A DNA stretch of 64,000 nucleotides from Marinobacter aromaticivorans (GTDB taxonomy: Bacteria; Pseudomonadota; Gammaproteobacteria; Pseudomonadales; Oleiphilaceae), in assembly GCF_002806975.1 (NCBI RefSeq), contig NZ_NIHD01000013.1, forward strand, positions 1-64,000, written 5' to 3'. The notes beneath the pieces are model-generated. The model was not told where the DNA came from. It did not search any database and saw only the letters and a list, made by a program, of their open reading frames with translations. The position numbers and the translations under genes were made by a program. Positions 50,085-64,000 of this stretch are shown one piece after another; the first letter of the stretch is position 1; each line of letters starts with the position of its first letter.

Positions 50085-51170
50085 TTAGCCGTGCTGTTTT
50101 TCATATTGGCTGAGGCTCATATCCTCAAGCTCAAAAATATCACTTAAAATTGTGGTGGCGTACTGCCCTGGCTCAAGAAAGAACGACAGTTCCAGAACGC
50201 CCGCGCCCAGCCATTGCCACTCCAAGCCTACCGGCCTGGCAACCAGAGGCCGGCGCTCAGGCTTCATGCGTGTTGCAAGAAACAGGGAAGCCAGTTCCGG
50301 TGTTTTTGCGACTATGTCACGCTCACGCTGCTCTGCCTCACCACGGGCGCAGGTGCCGCCATCGCCCCACAGGGGGCCGGTGGCGTTATCCTCCGGCTCA
50401 CCCGGCAACGGCAAGCGCCAGCTACCCTCAGCCACCCGGGAAGCAAGCACCTCATTGAACAACCAGGAGCGAGCGGCTGAAAAATACAATACGTTTTTCC
50501 GGTCATCTCTGCCACTGCGGAGCTTGCCCCGCCCCCTGTGCCTACCGTGCCCCCTTCGGCGATTCAGCATCGAGGGATCAATATGTACAGCACGATCAAG
50601 ATTTCCACCGGCAAAGCCGAAACGCTGTGGGCCAAAATAATTGGGCGCGCCCTGATCCTTCAGGCGTTCAAGCGCCGGTTCAACTGACTGGCGATCGGCG
50701 CTTACCTGCCTGAGCCTGATCACAAAACGGTTGCCCTGGTGATCACCACGGCGCAGCTTACGCACACTGCGATGAGCCGATTTTACCCGCCAGCGCTGCG
50801 AAATCAGACCGATAAGCGCCCTGTCATCGTCCATCATACCGGGACGATAGAGACTGAACCATTGGCTGGTTACCGCATGACGATCTTTAAGCCCGCAAAA
50901 CCCCACATCAAAAGGCCGGCAGCCCGCGAGTGCGGCCAACTCGCCCGCCAAAAACTCCGTATTGTCACCGGTTTTCTCAATGAACAAACACAGGTGCTCA
51001 CCCTCGCCGGTAACGCCTGGCGTACCGGATGGTTCAGGAAAATCCTCAAGCACCTCGCTTACCCGGAAATCTTCCGGTGTCGTTTTCAACCGGGCTCTGG
51101 CAAGCCTTTCGCCACCGGATACCGGCCAGTCCAGCCGCCAACGCTTCGCACCAGCTTCTGCTTCGCTCAC
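50085..51170 (-). CDS. truD: tRNA pseudouridine(13) synthase TruD
   Basis: Isomerises uridine 13 in tRNA-Glu. The 361 residues include [14 protein letters not shown] (about 92-105) with the catalytic Asp. [10 protein letters not shown] (about 183) and the charged TRUD domain that follows are typical. It overlaps ispF by 4 nt, and surE lies 105 nt downstream (start to stop). The ispD-ispF-truD-surE-pcm order is that of E. coli. Confidence 0.95.
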   Translation of the reverse strand: MSEAEAGAKRWRLDWPVSGGERLARARLKTTPEDFRVSEVLEDFPEPSGTPGVTGEGEHLCLFIEKTGDNTEFLAGELAALAGCRPFDVGFCGLKDRHAVTSQWFSLYRPGMMDDDRALIGLISQRWRVKSAHRSVRKLRRGDHQGNRFVIRLRQVSADRQSVEPALERLKDQGAPNYFGPQRFGFAGGNLDRAVHIDPSMLNRRRGHGRHRGRGKLRSGRDDRKNVLYFSAARSWLFNEVLASRVAEGSWRLPLPGEPEDNATGPLWGDGGTCARGEAEQRERDIVAKTPELASLFLATRMKPERRPLVARPVGLEWQWLGAGVLELSFFLEPGQYATTILSDIFELEDMSLSQYEKQHG

Positions 51171-51652
51171 GATGCCACCGGTTCAAGCAGGCACACAGCC
51201 TGGCAGGCAATCCCCTCGCCACGGCCGGTAAACCCCAGGTTCTCACTCGTTGTCGCCTTGACACTCACACGGCTGGCAGGAACTCCAAGATCCTCTGCTA
51301 TGTTCAGGCGCATCGCCTCAATGTGTGGCGCCATTTTAGGTGCCTGTGCAATGATCGTCGTATCCACATTAACTACGCCAAAGCCTTCCTCTGACACCCG
51401 CGTCATAACCCGACGCAACAGATCGCGACTGTCTGCGCCCGCCCACTCGGCACTGCTATCCGGAAACAGATGACCAATATCGCCCAGCGCAACCGCGCCC
51501 AGCAATGCATCTGCCAGCGCATGAAGCAACACATCACCGTCCGAATGGGCTTTCAGCCCCTTGCTGAACGGTATGGAAACACCACCGAGAATAACCGCGT
51601 CGCCTTCGCCAAAAGCATGAACGTCAAAGCCCTGACCGATTCGCATAAACAA
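51167..51652 (-). CDS. ispF: 2-C-methyl-D-erythritol 2,4-cyclodiphosphate synthase
   Basis: Fifth enzyme of the MEP isoprenoid pathway. The 161 residues begin with [15 protein letters not shown], whose Asp and His bind zinc. [21 protein letters not shown] and DIGHLFPD carry the other metal ligands. It lies 21 nt after ispD and overlaps truD by 4 nt. Confidence 0.96.
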   Translation of the reverse strand: MFMRIGQGFDVHAFGEGDAVILGGVSIPFSKGLKAHSDGDVLLHALADALLGAVALGDIGHLFPDSSAEWAGADSRDLLRRVMTRVSEEGFGVVNVDTTIIAQAPKMAPHIEAMRLNIAEDLGVPASRVSVKATTSENLGFTGRGEGIACQAVCLLEPVAS

Positions 51653-51673
51653 CTCCGGGAAAATCCAGAAAAC

Positions 51674-52375
51674 TCAAAACCGGCTCAGAATAAAACCGGC
51701 GAGACCCAGGTCGGCGGGAACCGTAATCTTGATATTGTCCGACCGACCTTCCACAAGAACCGGCATATTACCGGAAAGCTCCATTGCCGAGGACTCATCC
51801 GTAACCGGCTGCCCCTCCTTGAGCGCCATTTCCAATGCTTTAACCAACATGGAATACCGGAACATCTGAGGCGTGAGCGCCCGCCACAACCGGCTACGAT
51901 CCACTGTGCCAATAACCTCGGGTAAACGACCGGGTTCCGCCTTTTTAAGCGTGTCCGCAACCGGCGCTGCCAGAAGACCGCCGACAGGATGATCAGACAG
52001 TGTTGAAACGAGGTTCTCAAGATCGGTTGAATGAATGCAGGGACGGGCCGCATCATGAACCAGCACCCAGTCGTCTGCTGCAACCTGCTCTTGCAGTGCG
52101 TGCAGTGCCGAAAGCACAGAATCCGCCCGTTCCGCGCCTCCGCCGCAGGTCTGAACACGATCATCGCTGCTGGCATCAGACTCTGGCCACCAATGATCGG
52201 CAGCATTCAGGGGAACCATACAACCGGCAAAAAGCCCGGAGTCCAGCAGACGCGAAAGTGTGATATCCAGAATAAAGCGGTTATTTATCCGAAGATATTG
52301 CTTGGGACATTCCGTCTGCATGCGCCGACCGATGCCAGCGGCGGGAACAATCAACCAGAGTTTTGGAGAAGTCAT
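51674..52375 (-). CDS. ispD: 2-C-methyl-D-erythritol 4-phosphate cytidylyltransferase
   Basis: Adds CMP to MEP in isoprenoid synthesis. The 233 residues contain the nucleotide-binding loop PAAGIGRRM (about 11-19) and VLVHDAARPCI (about 103-113), with LEMALKEGQPVTDESSAME near the C-terminus. The ribosome site before the ATG is poor (GAAAACTCT), and element E ends only 19 nt upstream of the start. ispD must be reached by transcription through that element or from a promoter within it. Confidence 0.95.
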   Translation of the reverse strand: MTSPKLWLIVPAAGIGRRMQTECPKQYLRINNRFILDITLSRLLDSGLFAGCMVPLNAADHWWPESDASSDDRVQTCGGGAERADSVLSALHALQEQVAADDWVLVHDAARPCIHSTDLENLVSTLSDHPVGGLLAAPVADTLKKAEPGRLPEVIGTVDRSRLWRALTPQMFRYSMLVKALEMALKEGQPVTDESSAMELSGNMPVLVEGRSDNIKITVPADLGLAGFILSRF

Positions 52376-52394
52376 AGAGTTTTCGTACGATGGC

Positions 52395-52508
52395 TGGAGA
52401 GCGGCGAGCAGGCATTTTCCGGGAATGTCGGTGGCCAGGGATGGCCACCGTCAAGCGCACATGGATGTGCTCGTAGCGTTTCCCGGAAACGGCCTACTCG
52501 CCGCTCCA
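52395..52508 (-). repeat. palindromic core-loop element E
   Basis: Arms of about 29 bp (52395-52425 and 52480-52508), with three mismatches and a 2-nt bulge, enclose a 54-nt core (52426-52479). On the minus strand the core reads CGCTACGAGCACATCC then ATGTGCGCTTG, as in C and D. The second hairpin is stronger than in the others (GGTGGCCA/TGGCCACC, loop TCCC). It fills most of the gap between ftsB and ispD. Its arms are the most decayed of the five. Confidence 0.9.
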
Positions 52509-52525
52509 TGCTCCAAGCCCGGAAA

Positions 52526-52798
52526 TCACTGCTCAACAACAAGAAAAAACGTCTCATCGTCACGAATCAACCCAAGGTTCATCCGCGCCCGCTCCTCAAC
52601 CGCACCCTGCTGATTACGAAGGTTACGCACCTCCGCATACAGACGCTCATTGCGCGTGGAAAGCTCGGCATTTTCCTCACGTTGTTCGGCAATCGATTTC
52701 TCCAGCGCCCATACCTGCGCAAAGCTGCCCTCCCCGACCCACAGACGCACCTGCAACAGGAGAATAAGAACAACCATGATAGCCCAGAGCAACTTCAT
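52526..52798 (-). CDS. ftsB: cell division protein FtsB
   Basis: Small bitopic divisome protein that joins FtsL and FtsQ. The 90 residues have one N-terminal membrane helix (LLWAIMVVLILLLQVRLWV) followed by a coiled coil (EKSIAEQREENAELSTRNERL region) and the family end ARMNLGLIRDDETFF. The ATG at 52798 is chosen; the frame extends to a TTG at 52816 without support. It lies between eno and ispD as in E. coli. Confidence 0.95.
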   Translation of the reverse strand: MKLLWAIMVVLILLLQVRLWVGEGSFAQVWALEKSIAEQREENAELSTRNERLYAEVRNLRNQQGAVEERARMNLGLIRDDETFFLVVEQ

Positions 52799-52902
52799 CA
52801 ATACCGATTCCGTCAAGGATACAACCGATCAAAAAAACAACATCAGACGCTGAGTATAGACCTTAGAGTAGATTAACAACAAATTCTTCTAACTGATTGG
52901 TC

Positions 52903-52921
52903 AAAAAGGCCATCGTGCCTT
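52903..52921 (-). terminator. weak eno terminator
   Basis: On the minus strand AAGGC pairs with GCCTT around a 6-nt loop and runs into TTTTTG. It begins four bases past the eno stop. The stem is short, so partial read-through into ftsB is likely. Confidence 0.4.
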
Positions 52922-52924
52922 ATC

Positions 52925-54253
<1,329 letters not shown>

Positions 54254-54274
54254 TCATTAACAAAATCTGGTGCA

Positions 54275-54385
54275 AGAGAGAGCGGGGCACGTCTTTACGA
54301 AAACCGCTACAAGCACATCCATGTGCGCTTGGCGCCGCCATCCATGGCTCCGCACATTTTCGTAAAGACGTGCCCCGCTCTCTCT
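54275..54385 (+). repeat. palindromic core-loop element D
   Basis: Perfect 29-bp arms (54275-54303 and 54357-54385) enclose a 53-nt core (54304-54356). The core is the clearest example: CACATCCATGTG followed by GCCATCCATGGC, each a small palindrome with a TCCA loop. It lies between kdsA and eno on the minus strand, 33 nt past the kdsA stop. There is no T-tract beyond the arm. Confidence 0.94.
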
Positions 54386-54418
54386 CATAATTTGTACCCA
54401 TAACGCGAAAACCGCCAA

Positions 54419-56937
<2,519 letters not shown>

Positions 56938-56982
56938 TCATCTCAAGATGGGACGCCAGACTACCAGAAAGCCTTTAACGAC

Positions 56983-58323
56983 TCAATTACAATCCCGCTC
57001 TACAATCAGCCGCCAGCCTGCAACAGGAGCGCTTCCGCAGTATTGTTCAGAACACCACAGATCGCCAATCGCAATCAGCTCTTCTTCCCCCTTCAACCCC
57101 CTGAAAATCAGGGGCAGGCGACGCCTTTCCCAGGGCGGAACAGCCCGTTCCTGAAGCCATTTTTTCAGGGATTTCGAGGGGCCTTCAGGATGAAACCGAA
57201 GGCGCTCGCCGCCCTGCCTCGTACATATTCGTATTGGCGCCCTGTGGCCTTTGGAGGTACCGGTGGGGCTCAGCCTGATCACCCACTCGCCCCAATGCAC
57301 CGTTTGATTGGATTGAAGCTCTACCGGCTCGTCGGGCAAAGCCGGCTCCTCAGGAACCAGGTAGAGCTCTCTCTGAAAACGTCGCAGAGTGTAGCCATCT
57401 GCCCGCAACTCCGGAGACCGGTCGTCCGCGGCCTGCAACAAATCGTCAAGCACCTGGGACCAATCGCTGAGCGAAGGGGCGGAGTAACCAGCCCGCCCGA
57501 TCCACCAGCGCAGAAGATTTTTTTGCTCAGGCAAAGAAAGTGCGCTCAGCCCTGCAACGGGCAGGCGGCGCGCGCGCTGCCCCATTGATTTCCACTGCAG
57601 TTCCGCCAGCCGCTGGTTTAAAAAGTTGCTTTCTGAACAGGCACCAGCGGTATGTTGCAAGCGCTGATTAAGGCCGGGCCAGCGTTTTTTCAAGGCCGGC
57701 AGAATGGTGAGACGCAGAAAATTCCGGTCGAATTTCTGATCTGTATTGCTCGGATCATCCCTCCATGACAGCCCGGCCTGATGAGCGTGGTGCTCCAGTT
57801 CGGATCGCTCAATACCCAGCAGTGGCCGGGCCAGGCGGCCTGCTCCCAGGGAGCGGCTTTTGGGCATGCCGGCAAGGCCCGCAACGCCACTGCCACGGAA
57901 CATCCGGAACAGCACAGTTTCGGCCTGATCATCACCATGGTGGGCCATCAGCAACACATCACCAGGCTCAAGCAGCGCTTCAAACACTCCATACCGGGCC
58001 TCGCGTGCTGCTTCCTCAAGGCCTTCACCCGGGCCGTCGCCCAGCGTGACCGAAACCGGCCGGATTTCAAGCGGCACGCCCAGCCCGGCACACAGATCCC
58101 GGCAGAAGATTTCTGTTTCACCGGCATTGGCCTGTAACTGATGGTTGATATGCACCGCCCGCACTCCCGGATGACAGAGCACGGCAAGGTGCAAAAGCAG
58201 GGTGGAATCCAGGCCGCCACTGAGAGCAACCCAAAGCCGCCGGTAGCCACAAACGGACTTCACCGGCGCAAGCAGAGTCTCCGGAAAAGCGTACCCGGGG
58301 GCAGGCCTAACGCCCGGTGTCAT
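56983..58323 (-). CDS. tilS: tRNA(Ile)-lysidine synthase
   Basis: Attaches lysine to C34 of tRNA-Ile(CAU), making it read AUA. The 446 residues contain the PP-loop [12 protein letters not shown] (about 35-46) and [21 protein letters not shown], with the C-terminal substrate-recognition domains behind. The ATG overlaps the accA stop region by 17 nt, so translation is coupled. It belongs to the accA-tilS-pyrG-kdsA-eno run. Confidence 0.94.
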   Translation of the reverse strand: MTPGVRPAPGYAFPETLLAPVKSVCGYRRLWVALSGGLDSTLLLHLAVLCHPGVRAVHINHQLQANAGETEIFCRDLCAGLGVPLEIRPVSVTLGDGPGEGLEEAAREARYGVFEALLEPGDVLLMAHHGDDQAETVLFRMFRGSGVAGLAGMPKSRSLGAGRLARPLLGIERSELEHHAHQAGLSWRDDPSNTDQKFDRNFLRLTILPALKKRWPGLNQRLQHTAGACSESNFLNQRLAELQWKSMGQRARRLPVAGLSALSLPEQKNLLRWWIGRAGYSAPSLSDWSQVLDDLLQAADDRSPELRADGYTLRRFQRELYLVPEEPALPDEPVELQSNQTVHWGEWVIRLSPTGTSKGHRAPIRICTRQGGERLRFHPEGPSKSLKKWLQERAVPPWERRRLPLIFRGLKGEEELIAIGDLWCSEQYCGSAPVAGWRLIVERDCN

Positions 58324-59260
58324 AGCGGGTTAACCGCTCATACCGCCGGGAAACCAGTTCATCCAGAGGCAGGCGGCTTAGTTCTGCCATGCCGTTTTCA
58401 AGGGTTTCACGCAGGGCTTCTGCCATTTTCCTGGGGTTACGGTGCGCGCCACCCAGGGGCTCGGAGATAACGTTGTCCGCCAGCCCGAGGTCCTTCAGGC
58501 GATCCGCAGTCACTCCCATGGCCTCTGCGGCCAGGGACGCATACTCCGCGCTTTTCCACAGAATGGAAGCACAGCCTTCCGGCGATATCACGGCATAGGT
58601 GGAATACTGCAACATATTCAGCTGATCACATACGCCTATGGCCAGCGCGCCTCCCGAGCCGCCTTCACCGATCACGGTAGAGATGATCGGAGTTTTGAGC
58701 CGGGACATCACCGCCAGGTTAAGCGCAATCGCCTCACTCTGACCACGCTCCTCAGCGCCGATTCCGGGATAGGCACCGGGAGTGTCTATAAATGTGAGAA
58801 TGGGCATTCTGAAGCGTTCCGCCATTTCCATCAGGCGCAAGGCCTTACGATAACCTTCGGGGCGCGGCATGCCAAAGTTGCGCTTCACCTTATCCCGCAC
58901 CTCCCGGCCCTTCTGGTGCCCGATAACCATCACCGGCTTGTCGTTCAGCCGAGCTGTACCGCCCACAATAGCGTGGTCGTCTGCATAACGGCGATCTCCG
59001 TGGAGCTCATCGAAATCTTCAAAAATCAACTCGATGTAATCAAGGGTATAAGGCCGGCGGGGGTGCCGCGCAAGGCGGGCAACATCCCACGGATGAAGAT
59101 CCGAAAAAATACTCTCTGTCAGGCTGACGCTTTTCTTTTTCAGCCTGTTAATCTCGTCGGAAATATTGATGTCGGTGTCGTTGCCTACCATGCGAAGCTC
59201 TTCGATCTTGGCTTCAAGGTCGGCAATCGGCTGTTCGAAATCGAGGTAATTAGGGTTCAT
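58307..59260 (-). CDS. accA: acetyl-CoA carboxylase carboxyltransferase subunit alpha
   Basis: Alpha subunit of the carboxyltransferase, which with AccD transfers CO2 to acetyl-CoA for fatty acid synthesis. The 317 residues start with the typical [18 protein letters not shown]. The oxyanion and binding region has [21 protein letters not shown] (slightly longer in full) and [14 protein letters not shown]. It lies 159 nt downstream of dnaE on the same strand. Confidence 0.97.
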   Translation of the reverse strand: MNPNYLDFEQPIADLEAKIEELRMVGNDTDINISDEINRLKKKSVSLTESIFSDLHPWDVARLARHPRRPYTLDYIELIFEDFDELHGDRRYADDHAIVGGTARLNDKPVMVIGHQKGREVRDKVKRNFGMPRPEGYRKALRLMEMAERFRMPILTFIDTPGAYPGIGAEERGQSEAIALNLAVMSRLKTPIISTVIGEGGSGGALAIGVCDQLNMLQYSTYAVISPEGCASILWKSAEYASLAAEAMGVTADRLKDLGLADNVISEPLGGAHRNPRKMAEALRETLENGMAELSRLPLDELVSRRYERLTRYDTGR

Positions 59261-59419
59261 GATGTTCCATCATTTTTATCGCCAGGCGGAACAGGGCGCC
59301 GCCAACTCAGAATTTGGGACAAAGATAACAGTGCCCGGGCTATGGCTGAAGCGGACAAAGGTATGAGTCCGCAATCTGACAAATATTTAACGTCCCGGGC
59401 AATTCCTTGCCTTACTCAC

Positions 59420-62902
<3,483 letters not shown>

Positions 62903-62960
62903 ATCGTCAGGTCGTTCCTGCATGTGTTTTCATTGGATGCCTTGATAGAGCCTGCGGCAC

Positions 62961-63428
62961 TCAGCCACCAATCAATGCCCGTATATCTTCTTCTGTCTGG
63001 GGTCCAAAACGGGCCTCCAGGAGATCCCCGTCGGGATTCACAACAAAGGTGGCCGGCAAGGCAACCGGGAGTTTCCAGCCGAACTCGGGGCCCGGGTCCT
63101 GTACAAGCATGGTGTATTCGATGCCCATACGCTTTCCAAGCGCTACCAGGGCTTCACCCTGCACATCGTCAAAATTCACCCCGAGTACGGTAATGTCGGG
63201 CGCCTTGTCCAGCTCGTTCAGTTCCGGAATTTCCTCCAGACAAGGCTTGCACCATTCTGCCCAGTAGTTCACCAGTACCCACTGACCGCGCAGGTCATCC
63301 CATGCCAGCTTCGGGCCTTCCGCCCGTTCCAGCTCAACTTTTTGGCAGCCCGCCAGTAAAGCCGTTAAAAACAGCACTACTGCAATGGCTTTTCTCCGGG
63401 GCCACCTGTAGACGACAGGGTTCTGCAA
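62961..63428 (-). CDS. TlpA-like thioredoxin-fold lipoprotein
   Basis: A 155-residue exported thiol-disulfide protein. A lipobox (LTALLAGC, Cys about residue 28) anchors it, and the thioredoxin fold has the active site WCKPC (about 57-61) and the cis-Pro segment ALPATFVVNPDG. The start is taken as TTG at 63428 because a perfect GGAGG lies seven bases upstream and the product has a normal-length signal peptide. An open frame continues to 63539 but would put 37 extra, unlikely residues before it. It is divergent from the ArsC gene, and the partner is unknown. Confidence 0.83.
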   Translation of the reverse strand: MQNPVVYRWPRRKAIAVVLFLTALLAGCQKVELERAEGPKLAWDDLRGQWVLVNYWAEWCKPCLEEIPELNELDKAPDITVLGVNFDDVQGEALVALGKRMGIEYTMLVQDPGPEFGWKLPVALPATFVVNPDGDLLEARFGPQTEEDIRALIGG

Positions 63429-63496
63429 GGGAAAACCTCCTGTTAGACTGCTCGCCACAAACAAATGCAGATCCATTAAATCAAACAGGCATGAAC

Positions 63497-63850
63497 ATGA
63501 CAGAACCCATCCGGATTTTCCACAACCCGCGCTGTTCAAAATCCCGCCAGACTCTGGAACTGCTCAAAGAGCAGGGCATTGAACCGGAGATTATACGCTA
63601 CCTGGAAACACCGCCAACAGAGCAGGAACTTACCAATATTCTGAAAACCCTTAATCGCGAGCCCCGTGAACTGATGCGCACCGGCGAAAAAGAATACAAG
63701 GAACTGGGCCTGGACAACCCGGATCTGAGTCACGGACAACTGATTGCTGCTATGGTGGCAAACCCGAAACTGATCGAACGGCCCATTGTACTTGCCAACG
63801 GCAAAGCCGAAGTAGGCAGGCCGCCGGAAAACGTTCTCGCGATTCTCTGA
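63497..63850 (+). CDS. arsC: ArsC family reductase
   Basis: A 117-residue glutaredoxin-fold protein of the ArsC/Spx family. The active-site segment HNPRCSKSR (residues 8-16) holds the catalytic Cys. The middle RYLETPPTEQEL and the terminal IERPIVLANGKAEVGRPPE segments are the arsenate reductase pattern. There are no arsR, arsB or acr3 genes nearby. It may thus be a general YfgD-like reductase rather than part of an arsenic operon. A WrbA-like gene follows after 29 nt, an association also known in pseudomonads. Confidence 0.88.
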   Translation: MTEPIRIFHNPRCSKSRQTLELLKEQGIEPEIIRYLETPPTEQELTNILKTLNREPRELMRTGEKEYKELGLDNPDLSHGQLIAAMVANPKLIERPIVLANGKAEVGRPPENVLAIL

Positions 63851-63864
63851 CTGCACCACTGTAG

Positions 63865-64000
<136 letters not shown>

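Overview
This window looks like a chromosomal core region of a marine gammaproteobacterium, most likely Marinobacter or a close relative. That placement is inferred from protein sequences I recognise and from gene order; no search was run. Gene blocks match the order known in Pseudomonas and Escherichia: alaS-lysC-csrA-tRNAs, dnaE-accA-tilS-pyrG-kdsA-eno-ftsB-ispDF-truD-surE-pcm-nlpD-rpoS, rsxABCDGE-nth and purMN opposite DUF2066-hda. No prophage, transposase, CRISPR array or rRNA was seen.

Layout. 1-950: two identical tRNA-Arg(ACG) genes, tRNA-Ser(GCT) and csrA, all on the minus strand. 1128-5105: lysC and alaS. 5247-10229: an RDD membrane protein, lptGF (lipopolysaccharide export), pepA and holC. 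10312-13477: a secreted PQQ-type beta-propeller and a GltS-type symporter, with the only gene-free stretch above 300 bases between them. 13626-18115: valS, panE and a cobalamin adenosyltransferase. 18280-24373: a chemoreceptor, ampE, ampD and a large DUF1631 protein. 24602-29300: nadC, YqcC, an orphan ParA, hda, a CDP-alcohol phosphatidyltransferase and DUF2066. 29503-36099: purM-purN, DUF3108, avtA, yjaG-dcd and mrp. 36099-44414: metG, the rsx electron-transport operon and nth. 44500-62902: a chalcone-isomerase-fold secreted protein, then rpoS, nlpD, a DUF368 polyprenyl-phosphate transporter, pcm, surE, truD, ispF, ispD, ftsB, eno, kdsA, pyrG, tilS, accA and dnaE, all on the minus strand. 62961-64000: a TlpA-like lipoprotein, an ArsC-family protein and the start of a WrbA-like flavoprotein.

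The main discovery is a family of five dispersed palindromic elements (16646-16750, 18161-18271, 34717-34810, 52395-52508, 54275-54385). Each has a conserved core of 53-54 nt predicted to form two small hairpins with TCC loops. The core is flanked by 20-29 bp inverted arms whose sequence differs completely from copy to copy. Ordinary mobile repeats have conserved ends; these have conserved centres and locus-specific ends. One copy is inserted in frame in panE, two lie within compact essential operons, and the core hairpins show a compensatory base change. Five copies in 64 kb would mean hundreds per genome if the density holds.

Most genes are housekeeping. Many are joined by 4-base ATGA or GTGA overlaps (purM/purN, dcd/yjaG, ispF/truD, pcm/DUF368, pgsA-like/hda), which points to translational coupling. 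Several starts are not the first ATG; the reason for each choice is given with the gene.
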